Below, in pieces: positions 44,502-53,428 of a stretch of DNA of 64,000 nt. Position numbers and translations under genes: made by a program. Each line of letters starts with the position of its first letter. The stretch's first letter is position 1. Origin of the DNA: Hymenobacter telluris (lineage in GTDB: Bacteria; Bacteroidota; Bacteroidia; Cytophagales; Hymenobacteraceae); the NCBI RefSeq assembly GCF_017313265.1, contig NZ_JAFLQZ010000018.1, positions 1 through 64,000 of the forward strand, in the 5' to 3' direction. The notes under the pieces are model-generated. The model did not search any database and was not told the DNA's origin. It saw only the letters and a list, made by a program, of their open reading frames with translations.

Positions 44502-45287
44502 TTACCGCGTAGCATCGGGCGTTGGGCGCTCTTCTTTGGAAGACGGGTATTGCGGGTCGAGCTTTACCAGGGCGTCGCGGAGGGTGCGGGCTACCACGTA
44601 GGCTTTGTACCAGTTCTGGTCGGCGGGCACGAGGTGCCAGGGGCAGGAACTGGGGTTGCAATGCTCGAATACATCCTCATACACAGCCCGATACGCAGGC
44701 CATTGTTTGGCTTTGTCTTCGTCGCCGGCCTCGTATTTCCAGTGCTTTTCGGGGTCGGTTACGCGCTCCATCAGCCGCTCGCGCTGCTCTTTCTCTGATA
44801 CGTGCAGGTAAAACTTGAGCACTGTAGTACCCGCCTGCTGCAACAGCTTTTCAAAGTTATTGATGGCCGTGAAGCGCCGCTTGGCTTCCTCGTTGCTCAC
44901 CAGCCCCGTTACCCTGGTCACCAGCACATCCTCGTAGTGGGAGCGGTTGAACACGTGCATCATGCCTTTGGGCGGCACTTGCTGATGCACCCGCCACAGA
45001 AAATCGTGGGCCAGCTCCAGTTCGGTGGGCTCTTTGAATGAATGCACCCGCACGCCCTGCGGATTGATACCACTGAACACCCGCCGAATCAGGCCGTCTT
45101 TGCCGCTGGCATCCATCCCCTGCAACACCACCAGCACGCTTCGCTTGTTCTCGGCATATAGCCGGTTCTGCAAGTCAATCAGCTCCTGCCCAATGCGTTT
45201 CATTTCCCGCAGCGTCGATTCTTTGTGAAACTCAGATGGGGCCCGGCTGGGCAGCTTGGTCAGATTGATGGCTTTAGGGGTTTTCAT
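44502..45287 (-). CDS. Polyphosphate kinase 2 family protein
   Basis: Nucleotide kinase of 261 residues that uses polyphosphate to phosphorylate nucleotides (AMP or ADP, direction depends on class). Start at ATG 45287. Walker A is GMDASGKDG (57-65), Walker B region NRSHYEDVLVTRV near 120, and the lid arginines lie in SEKEQRERLMER. Length matches single-domain PPK2. Cytoplasmic, probably used in energy or stress balance. Confidence 0.93.
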   Translation of the reverse strand: MKTPKAINLTKLPSRAPSEFHKESTLREMKRIGQELIDLQNRLYAENKRSVLVVLQGMDASGKDGLIRRVFSGINPQGVRVHSFKEPTELELAHDFLWRVHQQVPPKGMMHVFNRSHYEDVLVTRVTGLVSNEEAKRRFTAINNFEKLLQQAGTTVLKFYLHVSEKEQRERLMERVTDPEKHWKYEAGDEDKAKQWPAYRAVYEDVFEHCNPSSCPWHLVPADQNWYKAYVVARTLRDALVKLDPQYPSSKEERPTPDATR

Positions 45288-45448
45288 GGAGCAGGTAAGT
45301 TTGGAAACAAGTGAGCACAGGCGCCGCGCCAAGTGCCGGATTAAGAAGCAATGCGGGCGCCCTGCGCTATACGCACCACAGCGCGTTTGTAGCGCGGCCC
45401 CGCGCGAGCATGGAGCATGTTCGGCTACGCGCCTTCCGCTGGTAGTTG

Positions 45449-46105
45449 CTAGGCGGTTTCGGCGCTGGCCCCCAAGGCAGCCAGGGTGATGGACCCATCG
45501 GAAGCGTGCCGGAGCTGGGCCTCCAGGCCGGCATCGTGCAGGTCGTGCACCAGGCCTTCGCCAGTGGCTTCGGGCGTGTACACATCGGCGGTGGTGGCTA
45601 CCACCACCACCGGGCGTTTCGGCAGACCAGCCAGCGTGGCCTGCCGGTTGATTTCGGGCGGAAAAACTGCCGCGTAGAGCACCAGCCGGTCGTAGCGCAG
45701 GCGGCTGTTGGCGAGCCAGCGGCAGGCGGCGGCAGCGCCGTGCCCATGCCCGAGCACCGTAATGGTGGTATGAGGCGGGCAGGCGGCCAGTACTTGCGCA
45801 GACAAGGCCTCTAAGTACTGCGCTACGTCGGGCAGGTCGTACGCGGTGGCGTCACTGGCAAACCAAGCGGCCAGCGGGCTGCCCGCCTCAGCCGTAAAGC
45901 CTTCGGGCTGGTCGAAACGGGCCAGCCCCTCCGGCAGGATCAGGAGGCGCTCAGGCGTATCGAGGGGGCGCAGCTGGGTGGCAAAACCGTCCACCGACTC
46001 GTTGTGGCTATGCAAACAAAACCACACGTGCCGGATAGTGGGCCCAGGCTCACCGAGGCTGTAGTAACGGGCCGTGCGCGGGGTAGAGAAAGTATGAAGC
46101 TGCAT
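45449..46105 (-). CDS. Alpha/beta-hydrolase esterase-like protein lacking nucleophile serine
   Basis: Protein of 218 residues from ATG 46105. It follows the phospholipase/carboxylesterase layout of Bacteroidota: VWFCLHSHNESVDGF, a DxPER block, then VLGHGHGAAAACRW where the family has GFSQG-CRW. The elbow reads G119-H-G-H-G123, so the nucleophile slot (residue 121) is Gly. LVLYAAVFPPEI and the Asp-containing VVVVATTADVYTPEAT still fit. It is probably inactive or uses altered chemistry; binding role possible. Confidence 0.75.
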   Translation of the reverse strand: MQLHTFSTPRTARYYSLGEPGPTIRHVWFCLHSHNESVDGFATQLRPLDTPERLLILPEGLARFDQPEGFTAEAGSPLAAWFASDATAYDLPDVAQYLEALSAQVLAACPPHTTITVLGHGHGAAAACRWLANSRLRYDRLVLYAAVFPPEINRQATLAGLPKRPVVVVATTADVYTPEATGEGLVHDLHDAGLEAQLRHASDGSITLAALGASAETA

Positions 46106-46330
46106 AAACGAGAGGTAACGGTCCGGAATCAGGTGCGCTATCCTATACGCAAAACCAGTCTGCAACGCCGGTTATGTTAGTTTCTTTAACCCGACACAAT
46201 GGCCGAAAACATCTTTTCTTCTCACTTGTTACGCTGCCCTTATGTCAGCAAACAACTGCCAGACTAGCCCTTCAATTGTTGGTACACAGTTTGCAATACC
46301 CCTCTCGAAACTACGAAAGGGACACCGACT

Positions 46331-46714
46331 ATGAACTTGATAAGCAGAAAATTCATCCGCAATATGGCCCCGCAACTCGACCTGCTCAACACGCTGGGTG
46401 GAGGTATTGCCCAGGCCCAAATGCGGATTGATAAGCTGAAGAAAGGCGTGGTTATTCGGGTAGCGGCTCCTTCGGTCAGCCCCGAGAACATCCACGTCGT
46501 GCTCAACAACAACCGCATGACTGTATTCGGCGAGTTCCGCCACGAGCCCGAGGACCAACTGGCCGCACCATTGTTCACGCGCATCCTCGACCTGCCCGGC
46601 AACCTCGATCTGACGCGCATCGACGCCATCCACGAGAACAACGAGCTGCAAGTACGCATTCCGTACCTGGACCCCAGCAGCCAGCAGCGCGAAATTGATA
46701 TCAAGCAGCGCTAA
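46331..46714 (+). CDS. Second Hsp20-like protein
   Basis: Protein of 127 residues with an alpha-crystallin-type domain: VVIRVAAPSVSPENIHVVL, NNRMTVFGEFRHE and FTRILDLPGNLDLTRIDA, then NELQVRIPYLD. It is shorter than the 10529 protein and lacks the polar tail. Holdase role inferred. A terminator follows. Confidence 0.82.
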   Translation: MNLISRKFIRNMAPQLDLLNTLGGGIAQAQMRIDKLKKGVVIRVAAPSVSPENIHVVLNNNRMTVFGEFRHEPEDQLAAPLFTRILDLPGNLDLTRIDAIHENNELQVRIPYLDPSSQQREIDIKQR

Positions 46715-46764
46715 TCTAAGCCGTTGCTCATAACGCCGGGACCGACCGGCACCATGTTGTACCC

Positions 46765-46792
46765 AGCCACTGCGATGCAGTGGCTTTTTTTT
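46765..46792 (+). terminator. Rho-independent terminator
   Basis: AGCCACTGC and GCAGTGGCT pair around GAT and are followed by a T-run. Confidence 0.92.
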
Positions 46793-46822
46793 GCCCATAT
46801 AGTTGTTGAAGCGCGTTCCTCG

Positions 46823-47146
46823 TCAATCAAACAGCGGAATCAACAGCACGAAACCTGTCAGCAACGATAAGTAAAACCAGCCCATAACCTGCCCCCGGTA
46901 GCGCCGCGGTAGCCGGTTACTGAGCAACAGCACGGCTACCACAATCAGCAGCAGGTGCAGCAGCAGAAACACCACCGTTTTCACCCAGTTGGGCACAATG
47001 GTATTTTCGGGCTGAAACTGGTCGGCCATACCCAGCGGCGACGTCACCCAGCGCAGTAGGTAGTAGGCCGCCGTTTCGAACGCCACGAAAAAGATGCCCC
47101 CCAGCAATAGCGCACCAGGGCCTGATTTTTCGGTTACGTCGGCCAT
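46823..47146 (-). CDS. Small membrane protein with three spans
   Basis: Protein of 107 residues with hydrophobic spans near 12-32, 52-72 and 84-103. No family recognised. A single-armed GTGAAATGGTGAG repeat sits at 47153 just upstream of its start. Confidence 0.6.
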   Translation of the reverse strand: MADVTEKSGPGALLLGGIFFVAFETAAYYLLRWVTSPLGMADQFQPENTIVPNWVKTVVFLLLHLLLIVVAVLLLSNRLPRRYRGQVMGWFYLSLLTGFVLLIPLFD

Positions 47147-47220
47147 AGCTTAGGTGAAATGGTGAGCGGTGAACTAGTGAGTTTTTATTGGCTTGCGGCC
47201 TCGGTGCGCGGCAGTACTCT

Positions 47221-47496
47221 CTACTTTTTGCCAGTCACTTCCGCCGTGCGGGTTTCAATGTACAGCGCCTCCACTTTGGCCCGCGCCCAGGGCGTGCGGC
47301 GCAGAAACGTGAGGGCTGACTTCACGCTGGGGTTCACCACGAAGCAGTTCATGCGCAGCCGCTCATCGAGGCCGGGCCAGCCGTAACGGGCCTGCAAATA
47401 CTCGACGATGGAAGCCAGCGTAACGCCGTGTAGCTCCCGGATGAGGTGGCCGTTTTCGTCGCGGGCGTCGGAGGCAGAAGCAGGGGGAGTAGGCAT
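47221..47496 (-). CDS. VF530-like (DUF2132) DNA-binding protein
   Basis: Protein of 91 residues. The core LHGVTLASIVEYLQARYGW, NCFVVNPSVKSALTFLRRTPWARAKVE is the VF530/DUF2132 domain, a helical fold thought to bind DNA. The extra TGKK tail is basic. Start from ATG 47496. Function in the cell unknown. Confidence 0.85.
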   Translation of the reverse strand: MPTPPASASDARDENGHLIRELHGVTLASIVEYLQARYGWPGLDERLRMNCFVVNPSVKSALTFLRRTPWARAKVEALYIETRTAEVTGKK

Positions 47497-47604
47497 AAGC
47501 AAGCAGGAAGCTGAATCAGGTGGCAAGGTCGGAAAAAGCCGGTAACCGGTGGGAGTTTGTTGACAGCAGGCACTAGCCAACAGGTTTCCGGCGTTACTTT
47601 TGCC

Positions 47605-48441
47605 ATGACCACCCGTATGAAGCGCCGTTCTGCTCCTCCTGTTTCCTCGTCGCCCCGGCGGCCGGCGCTCCGCTGGCTGGCCGTGCTGTTGGTGGTGGGC
47701 GGGGTGGCGTTTTACAGCCACTACCAGCGGCAAATCAACCGGCATGCGCGCCGGGCGTGGGCCTCGTTTGTGAGTGGGCACCTCACTGGCCGCGAGAAAA
47801 CCCCGCTGCTGGAAGGCTACGCCGTGCACGGCATTGATGTATCGGCCTACCAGGGGCAGATTGATTGGGCGGAGGTGTCGCGCAACCACGTGAAGTTTGC
47901 TTTCATCAAGGCCACTGAAGGCGTTACGCTGCGCGACTCCAAGTTTCAGCGCAACTGGAAAGCGGCCCGCAAAGCCGGCGTGTACCGGGGGGCTTACCAC
48001 TATTTTCAGCCCACTTACGACGGCGCCAAGCAAGCCAACCTGTTCACGCGCACCGTACCCCTGGCCCCCGGCGACCTGCCCCCGGTGCTGGACGTGGAGC
48101 ATGCCGAGTTTCATGATGTGGCCGTGATGCGCCGCAACGTGGCCACCTGGCTGCGGCTGGTGGAGCGGCACTACGGCGTGCGGCCCATTCTCTACTCCAA
48201 CTACAGCTTCTACCAACGCTACCTGGCCGGCCACTTCGACAAGTACCCGTTGTGGCTGGCGCACTACGAGGTAGACCAGCCGCGCCTACCGCGCGAAAAG
48301 TGGATTATCTGGCAGCATTCCGACGAAGCCTACATTCCGGGCATTCGGGGCACCGTCGATTTCAACGTATTCCAGGGCAGCTTTCAAAGCCTGCTCGACT
48401 TGCGCATTCCGCCCAAGGCCTCCAAACCACCCAAGCAGTAA
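47605..48441 (+). CDS. GH25 family lysozyme
   Basis: Muramidase of 278 residues. A hydrophobic anchor (about 20-37, LAVLLVVGGVAFY) precedes the GH25 barrel: GIDVSAYQGQIDWAEV with D, FAFIKATEG, GAYHYFQP and PVLDVEHAEF with catalytic D and E, then KWIIWQHSDE. It hydrolyses peptidoglycan in the periplasm. A TACTTTTG element at 47595-47602 lies 3 bases before the start, suggesting a very short leader. Confidence 0.93.
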   Translation: MTTRMKRRSAPPVSSSPRRPALRWLAVLLVVGGVAFYSHYQRQINRHARRAWASFVSGHLTGREKTPLLEGYAVHGIDVSAYQGQIDWAEVSRNHVKFAFIKATEGVTLRDSKFQRNWKAARKAGVYRGAYHYFQPTYDGAKQANLFTRTVPLAPGDLPPVLDVEHAEFHDVAVMRRNVATWLRLVERHYGVRPILYSNYSFYQRYLAGHFDKYPLWLAHYEVDQPRLPREKWIIWQHSDEAYIPGIRGTVDFNVFQGSFQSLLDLRIPPKASKPPKQ

Positions 48442-48549
48442 CTGGTTTCCCTTGAATCCGCCGCACGTTGGTGCGAGCTGCTGGTTTTCATGTTTTCGCC
48501 CCGGCTTTGTTTGTGACACCGCCAGCCCGGCTAACCTAACCCCGCTCAT

Positions 48550-48957
48550 ATGCCTATTGCCTTTGCACGCCGCTTGTTGTTTTCGCCTTCGTTCATGGTT
48601 GGGGCCCTGCTGGGGTTAGCCAGCCTGCTTGGGGCCTGTTCGGGTGGTAAGTCAGCCTTCACCCAAAGTGGGCAGGGCTCTTACTACGCCGATAAGTTTG
48701 AAGGCCGCAAAACGGCCAGCGGCACCCGGTACCGGGCCAACAAGCTAACAGCCGCGCACAACACCTTGCCTTTCGGCACGGTTATCCGGGTAACCAACCA
48801 ACGCACCCACCGCTCTGTGAAAGTGAAGGTTACCGACCGGGGGCCGCACGCCAAAGGCCGGATTGTGGATTTGTCGCGCAAGGCGGCCCGCCGCATCGGG
48901 ATGGTAGACACCGGAGTAGCGCCCGTGCAGCTGAAAGTGGTGAAGAAGAAACGGTAG
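48550..48957 (+). CDS. RlpA-like lytic transglycosylase, lipoprotein
   Basis: Protein of 135 residues. Lipobox LLGACSGG. The RlpA double-psi barrel follows: GQGSYYADKFEGRKTASG, HNTLPFGTVIRVTNQ, VTDRGPHAKGRIVDLSRKAA. It lacks a SPOR domain, unlike 38810, so its placement on peptidoglycan should differ. Confidence 0.9.
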   Translation: MPIAFARRLLFSPSFMVGALLGLASLLGACSGGKSAFTQSGQGSYYADKFEGRKTASGTRYRANKLTAAHNTLPFGTVIRVTNQRTHRSVKVKVTDRGPHAKGRIVDLSRKAARRIGMVDTGVAPVQLKVVKKKR

Positions 48958-49034
48958 CTCCTTTAGCCTTCCTGGCACTGGCCTCGTAGTACTACAAATT
49001 GCTCCTACTTCCCACCTATTCAACAGCAACAGCA

Positions 49035-49223
49035 ATGCGTATCCGTAAAAAAGTAGCGTGGCTTCCGCCGCTCAAGCCGGGCCGTTTCCTGGCCCTCGAA
49101 GCCTTCATTAAAGCCGCCGAAACCCAGGGCTGGACCGAAGCCGAAGTGCAGTACGTCATCAACGAAGTAGTGGAGGCCAAAGACGACACAGAGGCCCTTG
49201 CCATCCTCCAGGATTATTCCTAA
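49035..49223 (+). CDS. Small helical protein
   Basis: Protein of 62 residues that begins MRIRKKVAWLPPLKPGRF and has amphipathic helices (LEAFIKAAETQGWTEAEVQ). No family recognised. A strong hairpin follows. Confidence 0.55.
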   Translation: MRIRKKVAWLPPLKPGRFLALEAFIKAAETQGWTEAEVQYVINEVVEAKDDTEALAILQDYS

Positions 49224-49242
49224 TTCTTCTGAGAACCTGCAA

Positions 49243-49299
49243 ACACAAACGCCAGGGGCAACTCGGTTAATAAAACCGAGTTGCCCCTGGCGTTTGTGT
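49243..49299. terminator. Bidirectional terminator, about 25-bp arms
   Basis: ACACAAACGCCAGGGGCAAC pairs with its complement around the loop AATAAA. Between convergent 49035 and 49317 genes. Confidence 0.93.
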
Positions 49300-49316
49300 G
49301 CGTGCTATTGTTGAAG

Positions 49317-49730
49317 CTATTTGCCTTTTTTCTTGCCCTTTTTGCCTTTGCTGTTGTCTTTGGCGGCTTGGAGCAGGCTGTCCTGCTGGGCTTTGTAGGC
49401 CGCCGTGGTCAGGCGCCCGCTCAACGACATATAATCCCCTTCTTTGAGGGTAGTCGTGGTGCCGTCTTTCATCGTTACGGTACCGTCGGGTTGGATTTTG
49501 GTGCCGTTGATGAGCGAGGTTTCCTGCGTGACGGTGGTAGTGAGGCTGCTTTGAGTCATGAGCACCTTACCGTCCTTCAGCGTTACGCCGTCCTTAACGC
49601 TGGGGCCGTTACTGGTAACTTTTGCTTTGGGTTGCACCGGCTTGCGAGGCGGCATTTTGGTTTGCGCCTGAGCGGCTACGCTACCCAGACCAAGTAGCGC
49701 CACTAGCGCCAGAGCAGGAATTTTGTTCAT
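49317..49730 (-). CDS. DUF6799-type exported protein
   Basis: Protein of 137 residues with a signal peptide (ALVALLGLGSVAAQAQ). The mature part has DGVTLKDGKVLMT, NGTKIQPDGTVTMKDGTT and LKEGDYMSLSG, the repeated DGxxxxxDG pattern of DUF6799. The tail is lysine-rich (GKKGKKKGK). Function unknown. Confidence 0.8.
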   Translation of the reverse strand: MNKIPALALVALLGLGSVAAQAQTKMPPRKPVQPKAKVTSNGPSVKDGVTLKDGKVLMTQSSLTTTVTQETSLINGTKIQPDGTVTMKDGTTTTLKEGDYMSLSGRLTTAAYKAQQDSLLQAAKDNSKGKKGKKKGK

Positions 49731-49878
49731 CGAAGTGAGAAAAGAAAAAGGCAGAAAACTTAGGATAGTAATACTAACGCAACATACAAAACTGAGGCCA
49801 ATTCCGTTCCGGCAACCTCGTTTCGTTCTGCTTCGTTTCTAACCTGTTCTTTCTTCTCACTCAGCAACCTACCTAACT

Positions 49879-50214
49879 ATGAGCGCCGACGCTAAATCCG
49901 ACGATATTTTCAAGCAGTTCAAAGAAGATGTTAACATGACCGCCTCTGAGCTGGAGAAGTGGCTGAAAACGGAAGAATCTAAATCCGTTGGACAAGACAG
50001 CGGCGACGGTACCAGCATCGGGCACAAGTCCGGGGAGCACATCATTCGCATTCTGCACAAGAAGAAAGCCGACCTCACCCCCGACGACGAAGCACACATG
50101 CACAAGGTACACAGCTACGTCAGCCGGCATTCGGCACAGCGCCCTTCTTCCGATGTTGAAGATTCGCGCTGGCGGTATTCGCTGATGAACTGGGGCCACG
50201 ATCCGCTGAAGTAA
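49879..50214 (+). CDS. DUF3140 protein
   Basis: Protein of 111 residues: VNMTASELEKWLKTEESKS, GHKSGEHIIRILHKK, HMHKVHSYVSRH and SRWRYSLMNWGHDPLK are DUF3140 blocks. These small, charged proteins may bind DNA; the role is unknown. Cytoplasmic. Confidence 0.9.
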   Translation: MSADAKSDDIFKQFKEDVNMTASELEKWLKTEESKSVGQDSGDGTSIGHKSGEHIIRILHKKKADLTPDDEAHMHKVHSYVSRHSAQRPSSDVEDSRWRYSLMNWGHDPLK

Positions 50215-50362
50215 GTGGCTGGCACTTAGAGCGTGGCCCGCCGGTTGCGCACTTTTACAGGCCGTCCATCCATTGTGGGGTGGGCCGCGCTGGTGCGCGG
50301 GGCCTAGCCCACCAACGCGGCCCGTTGCCTGCCACTTTCCCTCTCTCCTTCCCTGCTGCTCA

Positions 50363-51271
50363 ATGGACTACAAAGATTATTACAAAGCCCTGGGCGTTGA
50401 CAAGAAAGCTACCAACGACCAAATCAAGAAAGCGTACCGCAAGCTTGCCCGCCAGTATCACCCCGATGTGAACCCCAACAACGCGGAAGCGGAGCGCAAA
50501 TTCAAGGAGATAAACGAGGCGCATGAAGTGCTTTCCGACGAGGATAAGCGCCGCAAGTACGACGAACTGGGTGCCGACTGGCAGCGCTACCAGCACGCCG
50601 GCGCCGGCCGGGGTCAGGCGCAAGGCGGGTTCGATTGGTCGCAGTACCAGCAGGCTGGGGGCGGCGGATTCGAGAGCTTCGGCGACGACGGCAACTTCTC
50701 GGATTTCTTCAGCAACATCTTTGGCAGCATGGGCGGCCGGGGCGGCAGCCGGGCCGGGGCCGGCCAGGACTACCAAGCCGAGCTGGAACTGACGCTGGAA
50801 GACGCTTACCGGGGCGGGCCGCGCACCCTCAACGTGAACGGCAAAAGCTTGCGCATTACCATCAAGCCGGGCGTAGAAGACGGCCAAACCATTCGGCTGC
50901 GCGACCAGGGAGCCCCCGGCCGCAACGGCGGACCGAATGGGTCGCTCTACATCACGCTCCGGGTGCTGCCCGATGCCCGCTACGCCCGGCTTGGCAACGA
51001 CCTCACCCAGGAAGTACAGGTGCCGTTGTACCGGGCGCTGCTTGGTGGCGAGCAGGTGGTGGATACGCTGTCGGGGTCGGTGAAAATCAACATCAAGCCG
51101 GAAACTCAGAACGGCACCCGGCTCCGGCTGCGCGGCAAAGGTTTTCCGGTGTACAACAAGGAAGGCGAGTCCGGCGACCTGTATCTGCACCTGACGGTAC
51201 AGCTGCCCCAACGCCTCACCGACCAGGAAAAAGACCTGATTCGGCAATTAGCGGCTCTGCGTAACGACTAA
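50363..51271 (+). CDS. cbpA: DnaJ-type co-chaperone CbpA
   Basis: Protein of 302 residues. J domain at 1-67 with HPD at 33-35, a Gly/Phe-rich linker (about 75-130), then two C-terminal substrate domains (about 135-295); no zinc-finger, so it is CbpA-like rather than DnaJ. It should stimulate DnaK and may bind curved DNA. ATG at 50363 is the natural start. The CbpM regulator follows after 24 bases. Confidence 0.94.
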   Translation: MDYKDYYKALGVDKKATNDQIKKAYRKLARQYHPDVNPNNAEAERKFKEINEAHEVLSDEDKRRKYDELGADWQRYQHAGAGRGQAQGGFDWSQYQQAGGGGFESFGDDGNFSDFFSNIFGSMGGRGGSRAGAGQDYQAELELTLEDAYRGGPRTLNVNGKSLRITIKPGVEDGQTIRLRDQGAPGRNGGPNGSLYITLRVLPDARYARLGNDLTQEVQVPLYRALLGGEQVVDTLSGSVKINIKPETQNGTRLRLRGKGFPVYNKEGESGDLYLHLTVQLPQRLTDQEKDLIRQLAALRND

Positions 51272-51295
51272 TCCTAGCGCCCACCTCTTCTGGTT

Positions 51296-51628
51296 ATGAA
51301 AACGCACATCATCAGCATCACCTACCACGACTGCGCCCTGCGCTATGGCCTGAGTGAAACCGACCTGCACGACTTTGCCGACCTCGGCCTACTAGCCACC
51401 GACCCGACCACCGGCATCATCAACGAAGAACCCGACCACTTGGCCCGCCTGTCGCGCCTGCACCATGAGCTAGGGCTAAGCAAGGAAGGCATAGATGTGG
51501 TACTGGCTATGCGGCAGCGCCTATTGGCCCTGCAACACGAACTGATGCTACAGCGCGCCCGCGCCCGGCAGTTCGAACACCTACTCAGCAGCACCGGCCC
51601 CACCCTCGACGCCGACGACTGGCTTTAA
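51296..51628 (+). CDS. cbpM: CbpM chaperone modulator
   Basis: Protein of 110 residues with a MerR-like helix-turn-helix region (YGLSETDLHDFADLGLL) and an extended helix (LAMRQRLLALQHELMLQRA). In E. coli CbpM binds CbpA's J domain and inhibits it; gene order and family fit here. Co-transcription with cbpA is likely. Confidence 0.9.
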   Translation: MKTHIISITYHDCALRYGLSETDLHDFADLGLLATDPTTGIINEEPDHLARLSRLHHELGLSKEGIDVVLAMRQRLLALQHELMLQRARARQFEHLLSSTGPTLDADDWL

Positions 51629-51730
51629 GTGAAATAGTGAGGTGGTGAACTGGTGAGCTTGACGTTCATCTTGCGCAAGTAGCGCCTCTTAAACATCAAA
51701 CTCACCAGTTCACCAGCTCACTATTTCACC
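51628..51730. repeat. Inverted repeat of GTGAAATAGTGAG-type words
   Basis: Left arm 51628-51661 and right arm about 51697-51730 pair with a few mismatches. Built of the same words as 27566. It spans the whole gap between cbpM and the ZIP transporter. Confidence 0.8.
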
Positions 51731-52467
51731 TAGAGCAGCTCCACACCCAAGGCCAGCGCGGTACCGGCCAGGGTGGCAACCAGCTTCGGCAGATTGAGGC
51801 GGTGCTCGGGGCTGGTTTCGAAAAGGATGGTAGTGGAAACGTGCAGGAAGTTGCCGGCCACAAACCCCAGCAGCGCCGCGTACAGCCCGCCGGTCAGTAG
51901 TTTATCGAGCACCACGTAGTTGCTGACCACAATACCCACCGGGGCCGCCAGCGCAAACACCACAAGCAGCGGCAACACCCGCCGAAAGCTACCCAGCCGC
52001 AGCTGCAACGCCGCTACCAGCGCAAAAGCCGCCGGAATGTGGTGCAGCGCCACCCCCGTCAGAATAGCGTAGAAATTGTCGCTGACGGTGCCAGCTTCGG
52101 GAGCTTTCACCAGAATGCTGCCTTCCAAAAAGGAGTGGATAATCAGCGAAAACAGCAGCAGGAACGGTACGTGTCCGGCGTGGGAAGTGTGGTGGTGTAC
52201 ATGCCCATGCTCTACACCCTGCGAAAACACCTCCAGCACCAACTGCCCAAAAAAACCAGCCAGCACATAGTAGCCAATGCGGTGCATGTCGCCGGGTACG
52301 AGCAGCAGCGCTTCCGGTAGCAGGTGCGTAATAGTTAGCGTAAACAAATAAGCCCCACTGAAAGCCAGCAAAGGCTTCATCCAGGTGGTACTAGCTGTTG
52401 GCACTAATTGGGTGGCCCAGCCGGCCCCCAGCACGGTAGAGAATAACAGCAGTACAGCAAACCACAT
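51730..52467 (-). CDS. ZIP family metal transporter
   Basis: Membrane protein of 245 residues from ATG 52467. Seven or eight spans are visible. The His-rich loop HGHVHHHTSHAGHV near 90 and the metal-site helix HSFLEGSILV and ALHHIPAAFAL are ZIP features. It should import Zn or another divalent metal. Confidence 0.88.
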   Translation of the reverse strand: MWFAVLLLFSTVLGAGWATQLVPTASTTWMKPLLAFSGAYLFTLTITHLLPEALLLVPGDMHRIGYYVLAGFFGQLVLEVFSQGVEHGHVHHHTSHAGHVPFLLLFSLIIHSFLEGSILVKAPEAGTVSDNFYAILTGVALHHIPAAFALVAALQLRLGSFRRVLPLLVVFALAAPVGIVVSNYVVLDKLLTGGLYAALLGFVAGNFLHVSTTILFETSPEHRLNLPKLVATLAGTALALGVELL

Positions 52468-52627
52468 ACAAAGTGGGTAGAATGAAACGTAACCGGAAAG
52501 AACCCGCGCCTTAACAACGGCACCCTTCCGCAGCACGACTAGCCTAAGCCGCCCGAAGGCAACACGCTAATTATGCAACAATGTTACAAAATTGTTTTTA
52601 TCCGCGTTTGGGTTGAATAGAAAGAGA

Positions 52628-52658
52628 AAGCCGAGTGTCTGACAGACAACTCGGCTTC
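52628..52658. terminator. Hairpin terminator
   Basis: AAGCCGAGT with GTCTG pairs with CAGAC and ACTCGGCTT, next to a pyrimidine run, after the gene at 52688. Confidence 0.8.
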
Positions 52659-52687
52659 CTCTTCTTAGCCAAACAGTTAGCTCCTAG

Positions 52688-52954
52688 TTACTGAGCCGCT
52701 GGCTTGAAATCTGGATTTGCTTGCAAAGCCATTTCACAGACTGGGCATTTGCCGGGCGAGTTGCTGGCGCTGCCTTCGCAGCCCATTGGGCAAACGTAGG
52801 CCATAGCCACGGTTGCCTGCGTACTGTCGGCGGGGGCAGTGGTAGCAGGAACAGCGGTGGTTGCTGCCGGCTTCTGCTCACACCCTGCTGATGCCAGCAG
52901 GCTAACGCCAAGCAGCAGAACAGCAGCGGCGCGCCCCAGTGAGAATGTTGTCAT
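52688..52954 (-). CDS. Heavy-metal-binding domain lipoprotein
   Basis: Protein of 88 residues. Lipobox LLASAGC, an Ala/Thr linker, then YVCPMGCEGSASNSPGKCPVCEM, the heavy-metal-binding domain with CPM and CPVC/EM cysteines. Periplasmic metal buffering is likely. Confidence 0.85.
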   Translation of the reverse strand: MTTFSLGRAAAVLLLGVSLLASAGCEQKPAATTAVPATTAPADSTQATVAMAYVCPMGCEGSASNSPGKCPVCEMALQANPDFKPAAQ

Positions 52955-52966
52955 ACCACTCAACGC

Positions 52967-53329
52967 TTATTCTGCCTTTGCAGGCTCGTCTTCGGGTTTC
53001 ACGGGCTCAGCACCAGCTTCTTCCCGGTCGGCCACTTTCTTGGTCTTTTCAGCTTTCTGAGCATCGGCCGAAATGTTGGACTCGGCGCTAGGCTTGGCTT
53101 TGCCATCCAGTATTACCTGCGAGCTGACGGGCCGCTCAATGGCACCACCTTTGTGCTGATCAGCCGCAGCTGCGGTGTGCTGGTCGAAGTTGTCGGACGA
53201 GCGGGAACCGGGCTCCACCATATCCAGCGAAACTTTTTTATCGGGCCGGTAGTCGGAAGGTTCGCTGCTGCAAGCGGCCAAAGAAAGTGCGGCCACAGCC
53301 AGCGCAGAAAGCACAAGTTGCTTGGTCAT
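52967..53329 (-). CDS. Small lipoprotein
   Basis: Protein of 120 residues with lipobox LSLAACSS. The mature part is polar and charged (KSEPSDYRPDKKVSLDM-like) and probably disordered. No family. The start is set by the lipoprotein signal; the frame extends upstream without signal character. Confidence 0.65.
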   Translation of the reverse strand: MTKQLVLSALAVAALSLAACSSEPSDYRPDKKVSLDMVEPGSRSSDNFDQHTAAAADQHKGGAIERPVSSQVILDGKAKPSAESNISADAQKAEKTKKVADREEAGAEPVKPEDEPAKAE

Positions 53330-53428
53330 TGTATTGAGGTGTTGGTTGTTAATAGTTGAGTATTGAACTGCTGCGTAATTAATTGCCGAACGTTCAACCA
53401 TTCAGCAAGCCACTATGCAGCAATTAAT

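Noticed and set aside
46174..46431. An 85-codon open frame upstream of the second Hsp20
   Set aside because: It overlaps the Hsp20 start and has no protein-like features; the Hsp20 start is well supported.
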